In this document: positions 50,898 through 59,830 of the stretch, one piece after another | How the letters are laid out: each line of letters begins with the position of its first letter | Numbering within the stretch: the first letter of the stretch is position 1 | Position numbers and translations under genes: made by a program | Notes under the pieces: model-generated | Told to the model about the DNA's origin: nothing | What the model saw: only the letters and a program-made list of their open reading frames with translations | Database searches by the model: none | Origin: SURF-43 sp964628985 | Lineage (GTDB): Bacteria; Chloroflexota; Dehalococcoidia; UBA2979 | Assembly (NCBI GenBank): GCA_964628985.1 | Contig: CAZVNJ010000002.1 | Span: forward strand, 48,159 to 112,158 | DNA length: 64,000 nt | Direction: 5' to 3'

Positions 50898-53171
50898 GTG
50901 AACAAGAGCCGCACCCGGGCATCGCAGCCCGCACGTCCTCGTCCCCTTGCCTCGACTCCCGCTCTCCATGCTTCGACAGTCGACGGTGACGCTTTGCAGC
51001 GGCTGGCGATCGAGGGGCGGCGGACGTCAGACGCGCTTCGTTCCGTGCTGGGTGCGGGCAACCGCGCGGTCCAGCGCCTGGTGAGCGCCCCCGCGGAGGA
51101 GTCCGAACTCTTCAACGTGCCGGACGTGAACCTTCCCGCGCCCGGCGGTGGCGAGTCGATCCCGGACGAGGTCCGCTCAAAGATGGAGGGCGCGTTCGGC
51201 CAGGACTTCTCTGACGTCCGCGTGCATACCAGCAGTGCTCCCGCGAGCATCGACGCGCTCGCATACACGCAAGGCCATGACATCCATTTCAGCCCGGGCC
51301 AGTTCAACCCGGCGACGACCGGTGGCCAGGAGGCGCTGGGCCACGAGCTCGCGCACGTGGTCCAACAGCGATCCGGCCGGGTGGCGTCTCCGGAAGGCCC
51401 CGGTGCGCCGGTGAACGCGCAAGCCGCGCTCGAGGCGGAGGCGGACGCACTTGGACGCCAGGCGGCGCGCACCGACGTCTCGAACAACCTCGCTTCCACT
51501 GTGGCGCGAGACAGCGCCGCGCCCACCGAGGAGTCCGCGCAGCGCATCGCCGCGCCTGTCCAGCGGGAGGGCCGCAGCCGGCGCGGCTCCGTTGCCGCGC
51601 TGGAGGAGATGCAGCTCGTCAGCAGCCGGCGCGGGATGTTCGAAGGCGGCGGCGCCGCGATGGCCTCGCCAACCGCTGCCCCGTCACCTGGGGCGCCCTC
51701 GGCGGCGGTGGCTCCTCCCTCTGCGGAGCCGGCCGCTGACGCCGCCGCGATCACCGAGGCGCCCGGCGGCGCCGCCGCGGTCGCCGAGGCGGTCCCCGAG
51801 ACCGATGAGTCCGGCGTCCCCGAAGGCGCCGACGAAGTCGAAGAGGCGATGGGCAGCGACATGGCTGCTGCCGCTGCCGCCGCCAGCGAACTCGCCTCGA
51901 CGGTCGGCGCTGACGAGGCTCTCGCCACGATCGCAGAGGGTGGGGAGTCCGAGGAGACCGAGGGCGAGGAGTCGCCCGCTTCCGGGTCCGCCATCACGAG
52001 CGCGCCCTCCACACCCACAGGGATCGCGTCTGCGCTCGGCCTTCCCACCCCAGTGCCCACGCCGGAGACAGAGATCGCCGCAACCACTCCCGGCTCCAGC
52101 ACTCCAGCGGCGCCACCGAGTGCTTCCACGGCTGCTTCGGCCCCTGCTGCGACGACGCCCATGGTGGTGGAGGAGTCCAGCGCGGACGGTGACAACTGGT
52201 GGGACGCGCCCGCGCCCAGCCGAGTCTCGCGCGATGTTCCTGACTCGTATGCCGACACCGCCGGACTCGGGATGACGGCAGGCGGGGCGGTGAGTTCAGC
52301 GACCGGCGGGGCGTCCACCTTCTCCGGCATGGTGGGTGCGAGCACGTTCGACACTGGCCAGGTTTCCAACATCGCGGGCGCCCCCGGAGGCCTACTAGGC
52401 GCCGGAGCGGGCCTCGTTGAGGCTGCCGGCGCGTCGCGCGCGGCCCACCTCTCCGGTGGGGGCGCGCAGGCAGTGGACGCGGCCCGCGCGACCTCTGCGC
52501 TGACCGGCGCCGCAGCCAGCACGGCGAGCGCGGCCTCGTCCATCGAAGCAGCGCGATTGACCTCGCAGACTGGCAACCTGACCAGCATGGGTTCCGGCGC
52601 GAACGCCGTGATGACCGGCGCGGGCACGGCGGCCGCCGGCCTCTCGGTGGCGACGGGCTCGATCGACGTGATCCGAGGCGTCGGTGGGGCTGTCCTTGCC
52701 GACTCCCGTCAGCGGCAACTCGAGGCGCGCGCGCAGGACGAGTCGTTCGGCGATGCGCGCGCGCGGAGCGCCGCTGCGGCGACGGCCGAGACGCAGCGGC
52801 AGGCGTTCTGGGATAGCACCGCCACGGCGACGAAGGGTGCGATCACGGTGGCGGGCGGGGCAATCCTCCTCGCGCTCGGGCTGTCGAACCCCATCGGCCT
52901 CGGCCTGCTCGCTGGCGCCGCGATCGCCGGTGGCGCGTACGCGCTCTACAAGTGGTTCCGGGGTCGCAAAGAGAATAAGAACATCAAGGGCGGTGTCTCG
53001 GAGAAGCAAGCGAAGATGGAACTCGCCGTCACTCTCTTCGAGTCCGGTATTAAGGACGCTGTCCCGGAGTACCGCCAGATTTTGAAGGACCTCGGCTTCA
53101 AGGCGAAGAAGGTGGATGCCGGCGTCGCCGGAGGTATCACCGCCTCAGATATCCTGAAGAAGATCTCGTAG
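50898..53171 (+). CDS. DUF4157 putative eCIS cargo protein (757 residues)
   Basis: A 757-residue protein starting at GTG. Residues about 88-165 form the DUF4157 (eCIS core) domain with HELAH at 149-153, a zinc-metallopeptidase-like motif within GHELAHVVQQR. QR motifs surround it (34-35, 59-60, 215-216, 222-223), the same type as in the giant protein. A long acidic/Ala/Pro/Ser-rich linker (about 230-450) leads to a Gly/Ala-rich helical part (about 455-690) with a hydrophobic hairpin (650-685) and a basic C-terminal domain (690-757, KKVDAGVAGGITASDILKKIS). The hydrophobic hairpin could insert into a membrane. DUF4157 marks eCIS cargo in many genomes. A toxin role is inferred. Confidence 0.85.
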   Translation: MNKSRTRASQPARPRPLASTPALHASTVDGDALQRLAIEGRRTSDALRSVLGAGNRAVQRLVSAPAEESELFNVPDVNLPAPGGGESIPDEVRSKMEGAFGQDFSDVRVHTSSAPASIDALAYTQGHDIHFSPGQFNPATTGGQEALGHELAHVVQQRSGRVASPEGPGAPVNAQAALEAEADALGRQAARTDVSNNLASTVARDSAAPTEESAQRIAAPVQREGRSRRGSVAALEEMQLVSSRRGMFEGGGAAMASPTAAPSPGAPSAAVAPPSAEPAADAAAITEAPGGAAAVAEAVPETDESGVPEGADEVEEAMGSDMAAAAAAASELASTVGADEALATIAEGGESEETEGEESPASGSAITSAPSTPTGIASALGLPTPVPTPETEIAATTPGSSTPAAPPSASTAASAPAATTPMVVEESSADGDNWWDAPAPSRVSRDVPDSYADTAGLGMTAGGAVSSATGGASTFSGMVGASTFDTGQVSNIAGAPGGLLGAGAGLVEAAGASRAAHLSGGGAQAVDAARATSALTGAAASTASAASSIEAARLTSQTGNLTSMGSGANAVMTGAGTAAAGLSVATGSIDVIRGVGGAVLADSRQRQLEARAQDESFGDARARSAAAATAETQRQAFWDSTATATKGAITVAGGAILLALGLSNPIGLGLLAGAAIAGGAYALYKWFRGRKENKNIKGGVSEKQAKMELAVTLFESGIKDAVPEYRQILKDLGFKAKKVDAGVAGGITASDILKKIS

Positions 53172-53204
53172 CGGCCCCCGCCGCCCTCGCCTGTTCGGAG
53201 GCCC

Positions 53205-53717
53205 ATGGCACACCCGATCATCGACCACGCGGCAGCGGAGTTGCCACGCTTTTCGTATGAGGTCCAGCCACTGGAAGCAGGGGGCCAGCCCTCTCAGCTC
53301 CTGGTGCGGGTCAATGCTGACCGCGCCGGACGCGACCGCTGGGTGCTGATTACGGTCTTCGAAGGCCTCGGTGAGAACCTGCCGGACGCGGACCTGGTGC
53401 AGTTCTTCTGCCGCCTCCCGGTGGACGCGCCGGACGTGAGCCGCCGAGGTGACTTCACGCGACTGCTGCTCGCCGTGAACAACGTGTCGAGTGTGGGGCA
53501 GTTCTGCATCCGCGAGGCGGACGGCCTGCTCTACTTCCGCGCGATCGGGATGTTCCCGCGCGCCCGGGAGACGTGGACCACGTTGCTGTACCAGCACCTC
53601 GTCTTCGCCGTCTTCCAGATGGACGAGTTTGGGCATGCCATTGAGGCGGTGGCGGTCGGCCAGACCGATGCGCGGGGAGCGATCGCCGCGGACCCTCGCC
53701 TCGGCAGCTTCCCGTAG
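53205..53717 (+). CDS. YbjN-like putative cargo chaperone
   Basis: A 170-residue protein 33 bases behind the DUF4157 cargo gene. Its pattern (LLVRVNADRAGRDRWVLITVFEGLG, then VQFFCRLPVDA, DFTRLLLAVNNVSSVGQFCIREADGLLYFRAIG) matches the YbjN / type III secretion chaperone-like fold: a strand-helix arrangement ending in lllxxN...G.F.l.e.dg..yfR. Such folds bind partly unfolded partners. With the cargo gene just ahead and a second DUF4157 gene just behind, it is a plausible dedicated chaperone. This function is inferred from fold resemblance and position. Confidence 0.6.
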   Translation: MAHPIIDHAAAELPRFSYEVQPLEAGGQPSQLLVRVNADRAGRDRWVLITVFEGLGENLPDADLVQFFCRLPVDAPDVSRRGDFTRLLLAVNNVSSVGQFCIREADGLLYFRAIGMFPRARETWTTLLYQHLVFAVFQMDEFGHAIEAVAVGQTDARGAIAADPRLGSFP

Positions 53718-53723
53718 CCTTCC

Positions 53724-54386
53724 GTGGCCCAGCGGCAGCGTGCGCCGATGTTGCCGGGCCGCCCCCGGCGGCCGCAGGAAGCGGATGAGTCACCGCTGCT
53801 GCGGCACGATGCCCGGATGACGGGTGCGGAGGCGGCACTCACGAAGGTGCGTCCGGCTGGGAACCGCGCACTCGCCCGCGCGGTCGCGCCGGCCCAGATG
53901 CACTCGGCGCATCCGACCCAGCTGCCAGAACTCGTGGTCGACCGCTACAGCGTGCCGGGTGTCGAGGTACCGCGGCGGCGTGGAGGCTGGTCCCTGCCGA
54001 TCCAGATGCGCTCCCGGCTCGAGCGGTCATTCCGCACCGACCTCAGCGGCATCCGCGTGGTCGAGGACGAGTCCGCAACAGATCTTGACGCGCTTGCTTA
54101 CACCCGGGGATCGGACATCGTGATGGCGCCCGGTCACTATCAACCGCACAGCGGCACGGGGCGCCGGCTCATCGCGCACGAGATTGTCCACTCGATCCAG
54201 CAGCGCGCCGGGCGAGTGAAGGCCGACGACGACGGCCTAGGACTGCCGGTGAACCGGGACCGCGAGCTCGAGTGGGAGGCTGAGCGTCTCGGTCGCCGCG
54301 CCTCCTGGGACCTGCCCGCGGAAGTGAAGGGCGCTCGGGATCCCGTGCGCCATCGCCCCTCCGGAACCGTCCAGCCGCACATGTAG
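53724..54386 (+). CDS. Short DUF4157 protein
   Basis: A 220-residue DUF4157 protein. After a basic N-terminus (MAQRQRAPML) lies a middle region, then the DUF4157 core with IQMRSRLERSFRTDLSGIRVVEDES, the DALAYTRGSDIVMAPGHYQP segment and HEIVH at 152-156. The C-terminus is short and has no separate toxin domain. It begins 6 bases after the stop of the YbjN-like gene, so the three genes form one unit. It may be a protease, a loading adaptor, or the remnant of a larger cargo; the complete HExxH argues it could be catalytic. Confidence 0.8.
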   Translation: MAQRQRAPMLPGRPRRPQEADESPLLRHDARMTGAEAALTKVRPAGNRALARAVAPAQMHSAHPTQLPELVVDRYSVPGVEVPRRRGGWSLPIQMRSRLERSFRTDLSGIRVVEDESATDLDALAYTRGSDIVMAPGHYQPHSGTGRRLIAHEIVHSIQQRAGRVKADDDGLGLPVNRDRELEWEAERLGRRASWDLPAEVKGARDPVRHRPSGTVQPHM

Positions 54387-54389
54387 TGG

Positions 54390-55007
54390 CTACTCGGAGG
54401 GTGTCCGCACGCCTTCCCGCACGAACGTCTCCCGCGTCTGCGGTGAGTTTGTCCGCTCCGCCGTGAGTTCGAGGCGAGTGACTGGCGGGCCGACCTCGGC
54501 CAGCACCGCCGCGTCGAACGTTGCCGAGATAATGACGTCAATCGCCGGCCGGAGTTCGCCTCCGACCGCGGTCCAGAAGTCGGCGGTGTCTGAGCCATCG
54601 AAGCGCGGCACCTGGATCGACGGATACGGGCGTACCGTGGCCAGCCCGCCGCTGAGATATGAGACCGGCATCTCTGAGTAGCGCAGGAATGCCCCGAGGA
54701 CAGCGCCGAGCAGTTGATGTTCGTCGCGCACGTCACCCGCCCACGCCGTCACCATGTAGCGGCAGTCGACACGCGGTTGGGGCTGGCGACGGACCATCTT
54801 TCCGTGTTCCTCGACCGTCTCGATGCCCGCCTCCTGCGCCCCCGAGTTCCGCCGCACATCCCAGAGGAACATGTTGACCGTCGGCCGCGTGACGGCGGCG
54901 CCCCATTCCTTGTCCGGCCGCTGGAAGACGATGTCGACATCGCCATTGCGCAGGGGCACTTCCCCGCGCAGGTAGGCCTCGATGGCGTCATCGAGCAGAT
55001 GCAGCAT
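54390..55007 (-). CDS. Tube terminator/cap protein (Pvc16/DUF4255; Afp16 class)
   Basis: A 205-residue protein of the DUF4255/Pvc16 family, which caps the distal end of sheath and tube in Afp and PVC particles. It begins MLHLLDDAIEAYLRGEVPL, continues VDIVFQRPDKEWGAAVTRPTVNMFLWDVRRN and QPQPRVDCRYMVTAWAGDVRDEHQLLGAVLGAFLRY, all typical. The ATG at 55007 overlaps the ATPase gene end by 20 bases; the upstream frame extension is Arg/Ser-rich and not used. The two form the separate minus-strand unit. Confidence 0.92.
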   Translation of the reverse strand: MLHLLDDAIEAYLRGEVPLRNGDVDIVFQRPDKEWGAAVTRPTVNMFLWDVRRNSGAQEAGIETVEEHGKMVRRQPQPRVDCRYMVTAWAGDVRDEHQLLGAVLGAFLRYSEMPVSYLSGGLATVRPYPSIQVPRFDGSDTADFWTAVGGELRPAIDVIISATFDAAVLAEVGPPVTRLELTAERTNSPQTRETFVREGVRTPSE

Positions 55008-56949
55008 CGCCGGCTCCGTTCGACGCGCCCGCGGCCGGCCCGAGATACGCGGCAAACTCGGAGCGCAGCCGTCCCATCTTCTCGAACTCCCGCGCGACAC
55101 CGCGCAGCACCAGTTCCATGGTCACTGGGGACTGCGCCTCGGCGGCGAAGAAGCCGGCCGCGAGCGCGGCGTTGCGGATGACGCCGCCCGTGACCTTGAA
55201 CTGGCGCGCAAGGAAGTCGAAGTCGAGCGGCTCGGTGGGTGCCTCGGCCGGGAAGGCGTGCGCCCAGATCCGCTTCCGCTCGGTCTCGTCCGGCACCGGG
55301 AAGTCAACGGCGACATGGATCCGCCGCAGGAACGCCTGGTCGATATTCCCCTGGAGGTTCGTCGCGAGCACGACGAGGCCGTCATACCGCTCGAGCCGCT
55401 GGAGCAGGTAGGCGACTTCAATGTTCGCGTAGCGGTCGTGCGCGTCGGACACCTCGGAACGCTTGCCGAAGATCGCATCTGCCTCGTCGAAGAAGAGCAC
55501 GAGGTTGGCCGCGGCCGCAGCGGTGAAGATGCTCTCGAGGTTCTTCTCGGTCTCGCCGATGTATTTCGAGACCACCGTGGAGAGGTCCACCTTGTACAGG
55601 TCGAGGCCGAGGGCATGGGCAATCACTTCGGCGGCCAGGGTCTTTCCCGTGCCGGACTGGCCAGAAAAGAGCGCCACGATGCCTGCCGAGGGCAATGGCC
55701 GATAGCCCCAATCGTCGTAGACGCGTCCTCGATGCTTGAAGCGTGCGACGAGTTCCTCGAGCTGCTGCTGCTGGTGGGCGGGCAGGACGAGGTCATCCCA
55801 GCTGCGCGCGGGCTTGATGCGCACGGCGAGTGAGTCCAGGTGACCGCTCGCGAGGCGGCGGATCGCCGCGTCCAGGTCACCGTCGAGACCGTGGACGGCG
55901 CGCGACACGAGGCGCAGTTGCTCCCGGTCGAGGCGATGCCCGGCCGAGGGTTCACGGTCGAGCATGCGTCGCCAGTCCTCAGCGTCTGCCCGCGGACTGT
56001 CGACGTGGTGCTCGACCCATTGGCGGTCCGGCATCGCCTCGAGCGCGATCTCATGCTTGGACACCACCGCCCATGCCAGGTGCGGCGTCCGCTCGATCCA
56101 CGACGCGGCCTCCGAGGGCAGTGCGCCATCGAGGTCCAGCACGACCCCGAGGCCCTCGATGGTGGCCTCGCGGACGAGCGCCTGCCACCCATCCTTCGAG
56201 TCCGGCGGGGCTGTCACCAGGAAGCCACGCGCCGCTGTTGAGCGATAGGCGGTCCGCAGGCGGGATGCGCGGTCTCCACCAGAGACGACAGTGAACATCG
56301 CACCGGTGCCCGTCGCATCCGCGGGACACTCGATCCGTGCACGGGGCGGGAGGGCCGGGTCGCGAGTTTCGGCCCGGCGGAGCGCCCAGGAGACGCGGTC
56401 GTGCAGCGCCACGGATCGCGCTGCCCAGGCACCCTCGGCGTCGACCGTGACCAGGCCGGCTGTGACCAGTCGAGTACCTGGAGCGAGCGCTCGGACGCCG
56501 ACGTGCGGGGCAGGGAAGATGGTATCGATGGTGCCCAGCCAGGGCCGTGTGGCGCTCGCGTGATCCTGGACATAAGCGAGGAGCCGCTGGCGGGCCGGCT
56601 CCCCCTCAATGGCGGCGAGGAATGCAAGGACCTCCGCCTCCTCAGGGTGGAGGCCAGCATGGTGAGTGATGGCGATGAAGGGTGTCGACGGCCCCGCGAG
56701 CGACGCTTCGAATTCGGCGCGCAGTTCAGCGAGCCGCGGGGCCACTCGGTCCGCGGCATCGATCGAGTTTGCGTCGTCCTCGGGCAGGTCCAGCCCGGGC
56801 AGCGTAGTGAGCAGGCGATCGACCTCTGCGTCCTCAATGACGAGGCCGGCGAAGTCGCGCGGGACGACACCGCCGAGGCGGCGCATGAGCGCCTCGACCT
56901 GGAGCAGGCCGGTGCCAAATCGCTCCCAGGGCTCCAGCGTGCGCTGCAT
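54988..56949 (-). CDS. AAA+ ATPase of the injection system (Afp15/Cis15 class)
   Basis: A 653-residue AAA+ ATPase, a near universal part of eCIS loci, thought to help assembly. Walker A is GQSGTGKT at 430-437, Walker B LVLFFDEADA at 483-492, sensor 1 ATN at 529-531 and an arginine finger pair RR around 542. The N-terminal 380 residues form a helical region without a known motif. An alternative ATG exists at 56973; the one at 56949 is slightly better spaced to a GGGGA site. First of the two-gene minus unit with the cap protein. Confidence 0.93.
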   Translation of the reverse strand: MQRTLEPWERFGTGLLQVEALMRRLGGVVPRDFAGLVIEDAEVDRLLTTLPGLDLPEDDANSIDAADRVAPRLAELRAEFEASLAGPSTPFIAITHHAGLHPEEAEVLAFLAAIEGEPARQRLLAYVQDHASATRPWLGTIDTIFPAPHVGVRALAPGTRLVTAGLVTVDAEGAWAARSVALHDRVSWALRRAETRDPALPPRARIECPADATGTGAMFTVVSGGDRASRLRTAYRSTAARGFLVTAPPDSKDGWQALVREATIEGLGVVLDLDGALPSEAASWIERTPHLAWAVVSKHEIALEAMPDRQWVEHHVDSPRADAEDWRRMLDREPSAGHRLDREQLRLVSRAVHGLDGDLDAAIRRLASGHLDSLAVRIKPARSWDDLVLPAHQQQQLEELVARFKHRGRVYDDWGYRPLPSAGIVALFSGQSGTGKTLAAEVIAHALGLDLYKVDLSTVVSKYIGETEKNLESIFTAAAAANLVLFFDEADAIFGKRSEVSDAHDRYANIEVAYLLQRLERYDGLVVLATNLQGNIDQAFLRRIHVAVDFPVPDETERKRIWAHAFPAEAPTEPLDFDFLARQFKVTGGVIRNAALAAGFFAAEAQSPVTMELVLRGVAREFEKMGRLRSEFAAYLGPAAGASNGAGDAASAR

Positions 56950-57101
56950 CCCATCCCCCGTCCGCGGGGCCATGGTACGGGTTCAGCCGCGCGGTAGCAG
57001 GGCCAAACACAACCTAAACCAGCCCGTCATACATTCTGTGCGCAGCGCGGGCGGCTGCGCGGCGACTCCTCCGCAGAGGGTGGGGTCAGAGGGCGGTTCT
57101 C

Positions 57102-59105
57102 ATGGCACGGATCGGCGAAGTGACGCGGATCGTGGGCGGCGCGAGCCGCAGCACCATGCGAATGGTGGCACTCGGCCTGGTGACGCTGGGCGTCGCTGGT
57201 GCCGCCGGATGGTACGTGACACGGGACGAGACGACGGCAGCGCCGACGGTGGAGACTGCGCAAGTCTCTCGCGGCACCCTCGCGACGACGGTCACGCTCC
57301 CTGGCACGGCCTCGTCCACCTCGTCTGTCGCGCTCACTTTCCCTGTCGCTGGCAGGATCGCAGAGGTCAATGTCGTGATCGGCCAGGCCGTGAAGGCAGG
57401 GGACGCCCTCGCGCGCGTGGACGACACGGACGTGCGCCAGGCACTGCAAACGGCACAGACGAACCTCGAACTCGCCCGTCTGCGATTGGCGCAACTCCAG
57501 GCTCCGCCGAAGCCGGAGGACCTGCAGGCCTCTCGTCAGAGCGTCGTCGCCGCTGAAGCGAGCGTGCAGAATGCACAGATCGCGCTGGAGCGCCTGAAGC
57601 GGCCACCCACCGCCCTTGATATGGCGGCAGCGGATGCAGCGGTCGTCTCAGCCCAGGCGGCGCTGGACTCAGCCCAGCGCGCCGTCGATACCACATGGGG
57701 CTCGCTGCGCGCCGCGCAGAACACCTATTGCGCACTCCTGGGCGGGATCCTGCCGGCGGCCCCCTGTCATTCCGGATCGTTCCCGCTGGTACCCGACGTG
57801 ATCGTGCAGCTGCAGTCCATCCTCGGTCCGCCCTACTCGCTGCCCTCGAACCACGCGAGCGCGACCAACGGGATCCTTTCCGCCAACGCCGCGTACGTCA
57901 ACGCGATCCAGAACGTGACGACATCGAAGTCCGCGCTTGAGCAGGCAAAGCTGAAGCGCACCGTGCTGGAGGCTGGGCCTGACAACCTCGATGTCTATTC
58001 CGCCGAGCTGTCGCTGAAGAATGCGCGCGAGGCCTATCAGTCTGCGGTGGCCAAGGCGGCAGCACTCGAACGCGGTGCCGATCCGCTCGACCTACAGTCA
58101 CAGCAACTCGCGGTGCGATCCCAGGAGATCGCCGTGCAGGCGGCGCAGCAGAAGGTGACGGACACCGTGCTGCGCGCACCGTTCTCCGGCACCGTGGGGG
58201 CGGTGCCGTTGATCGTGGGCCAGCAGGTGACGACGTCGACCGCGGCCGTCACGCTGACAGACACCGGGACGATCCGTGTGCAGATGACTCTCTCCGAGTC
58301 AGACCTGACGCAGGTCCGCGCCGGACAACTGGGCGTTGCCACCTTCGATGCCCTGTCGGGTCAGACGTTCGTCGTGCGTGTTATTGGTGTGAGCCCGGTG
58401 CCAACGGTCACACAGGGAGTCGTAACGTTCGCGGCGCAAGCCTCGATCTTGCGAGGTCCCGAGCTGGTGGAGTTGCAGGCCGAACTGCAGCAACTGGCTG
58501 CGGCGCTGTCGTCAATCGGCGGGCGGACCGGCTCCGTCCAGCTGCCCGGCATCCCCGGCCCTGGTGGTGGTCCCGGAGGCCCCGCCGCCAGTGCGACGGC
58601 GACGGCGACGGCCAGCCCGGCCGGGTCTCCCACGGCCGTCGCGACGGCGCCAACCAAAGGCGGGGGCGGACAGGGCCAGCGACTCCCGGGCGCCGGCGCT
58701 GCGGGTGGTGCTGCTCCCGGCGGTCAGCGGCCTCAGGGTCCGACTGCTGCCGGTGGCGCGGCCCAGCGGCTGCCCTCAGAGGGCATGAGCGGTTCAGTCA
58801 TCCTCGTGCAGTCGGTGAGCGAGAACGTGCTGCTTGTGCCGTCGGGCGCGGTCCGTCGCGAGGGCCGGCAGTCCGTCGTGCTCGTGCCCGATGGGAATGG
58901 CGGAAGCCAATCCCGGCCTGTGGTCACCGGAGGGACGGATGGTTCCCGCACGGTCATCACCAGCGGGGTCGAAGAAGGCGAGACTGTGATTACCAGTGCC
59001 CTCCGCGCGACGGCAACCGCGACCTCGGGCGCAACCAAGGGAGGTACGACCCAGGGGCCAACGTTCCAGGCGGGCCCCGGCGGCGGGAACGCAGTCATCC
59101 GGTGA
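57102..59105 (+). CDS. Long HlyD/MacA-like membrane fusion protein
   Basis: A 667-residue adaptor protein, longer than typical MacA (about 370-400). A membrane anchor lies at residues 22-40. The barrel-sandwich (lipoyl-like) half starts RGTLATTVTLPGTASSTSSVALTFPVAGRIAEVNVVIGQAVKAGDALARV. A long helical hairpin follows (about 108-350, repeated A.L..A...L), and the second lipoyl half (VLRAPFSGTVGAVPLIVGQQV). A Gly/Ala/Pro/Thr-rich spacer occupies about 480-565 before the beta-barrel end. It couples with the ATPase (overlap GTGA) and permease as a MacAB-like export system. In a monoderm it would bind only the inner face. Confidence 0.88.
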   Translation: MARIGEVTRIVGGASRSTMRMVALGLVTLGVAGAAGWYVTRDETTAAPTVETAQVSRGTLATTVTLPGTASSTSSVALTFPVAGRIAEVNVVIGQAVKAGDALARVDDTDVRQALQTAQTNLELARLRLAQLQAPPKPEDLQASRQSVVAAEASVQNAQIALERLKRPPTALDMAAADAAVVSAQAALDSAQRAVDTTWGSLRAAQNTYCALLGGILPAAPCHSGSFPLVPDVIVQLQSILGPPYSLPSNHASATNGILSANAAYVNAIQNVTTSKSALEQAKLKRTVLEAGPDNLDVYSAELSLKNAREAYQSAVAKAAALERGADPLDLQSQQLAVRSQEIAVQAAQQKVTDTVLRAPFSGTVGAVPLIVGQQVTTSTAAVTLTDTGTIRVQMTLSESDLTQVRAGQLGVATFDALSGQTFVVRVIGVSPVPTVTQGVVTFAAQASILRGPELVELQAELQQLAAALSSIGGRTGSVQLPGIPGPGGGPGGPAASATATATASPAGSPTAVATAPTKGGGGQGQRLPGAGAAGGAAPGGQRPQGPTAAGGAAQRLPSEGMSGSVILVQSVSENVLLVPSGAVRREGRQSVVLVPDGNGGSQSRPVVTGGTDGSRTVITSGVEEGETVITSALRATATATSGATKGGTTQGPTFQAGPGGGNAVIR

Positions 59106-59830
59106 TCAGTCTCGAGGGCATCGAGAAGGTCTACCGGACAGAGGCTGGCGAGGTCCGTGCCCTGGACGGTGTGACTCTGGACATCGAGGCCGGGGAGTTC
59201 ATCGCGATCATGGGGGCCAGCGGCTCGGGGAAGAGCACGATGATGAACATCATCGGGCTGCTGGACGACCCGACTGCTGGCACCTACGTCCTGGACGGGG
59301 CGGATGTCTCGAAGCTGGACGACAACACCCGGTCCAGACTTCGAGGCAGGTTGTTCGGCTTCGTGTTCCAGTCCTACAACCTCGTGCCACGGATGACCGC
59401 TGTCGAACAGGTGGAACTGCCGCTGCTGTACCAGCGTCGCGCCAACCGGCGGGAACTTGCGCTGGAGGCCCTCGACCGTGTCGGGCTAGCGGACCGTGCC
59501 CACCACCACCCAAACCAACTGTCCGGGGGTCAGCAGCAGCGCGTGGCAATCGCGCGGTCTCTCGTCGTGCATCCGAACGTCATCCTCGCGGATGAGCCGA
59601 CGGGGGCGCTGGACACGAAGACAAGCACCGAAGTGATGGGCATCTTCGCTGACCTGGCCCGGGAGCAGCGGATTACCGTGGTCGTGGTGACCCACGAGCA
59701 GAACATCGCCGAGTTCACGGACCGCACCGTCCGCATGCGAGACGGGGTGATCGTCTCCGATGAGCGACGGCTACACATCGTGCCGGCCGCTGAGGCGGTA
59801 GCCGCTGAAGTGACCGAGGTCGCTCCATGA
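59102..59830 (+). CDS. MacB-type ABC transporter ATPase
   Basis: A 242-residue ATPase of the MacB/LolD type. Walker A is GASGSGKST, the Q-loop region is FVFQSYNLVPRMTAVEQVELPLLYQ, the signature is LSGGQQQR, Walker B VILADEPTGALDT, and the H-loop VVTHEQN. Hallmarks MMNIIGLLD and LVPRMTAVEQVELPLLYQ are of the MacB family. It starts at a GTG overlapping the adaptor stop and ends in ATGA with the permease, so the three genes are tightly coupled. Confidence 0.95.
   Translation: MISLEGIEKVYRTEAGEVRALDGVTLDIEAGEFIAIMGASGSGKSTMMNIIGLLDDPTAGTYVLDGADVSKLDDNTRSRLRGRLFGFVFQSYNLVPRMTAVEQVELPLLYQRRANRRELALEALDRVGLADRAHHHPNQLSGGQQQRVAIARSLVVHPNVILADEPTGALDTKTSTEVMGIFADLAREQRITVVVVTHEQNIAEFTDRTVRMRDGVIVSDERRLHIVPAAEAVAAEVTEVAP

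Noticed and set aside
32348..56949. The locus as a prophage or type VI secretion system
   Set aside because: No integrase, capsid, terminase, lysis genes, or T6SS membrane complex (TssJLM, ClpV) is present. AAA+ ATPase, Pvc16/DUF4255, DUF4157 and two tube paralogues are the eCIS pattern.
58640..58790. QR motifs in the MacA-like adaptor (GQRLP, AAQRLP)
   Set aside because: They sit in a Gly/Pro/Ala/Gln-rich spacer where such pairs arise by chance, outside the eCIS locus and in few copies.
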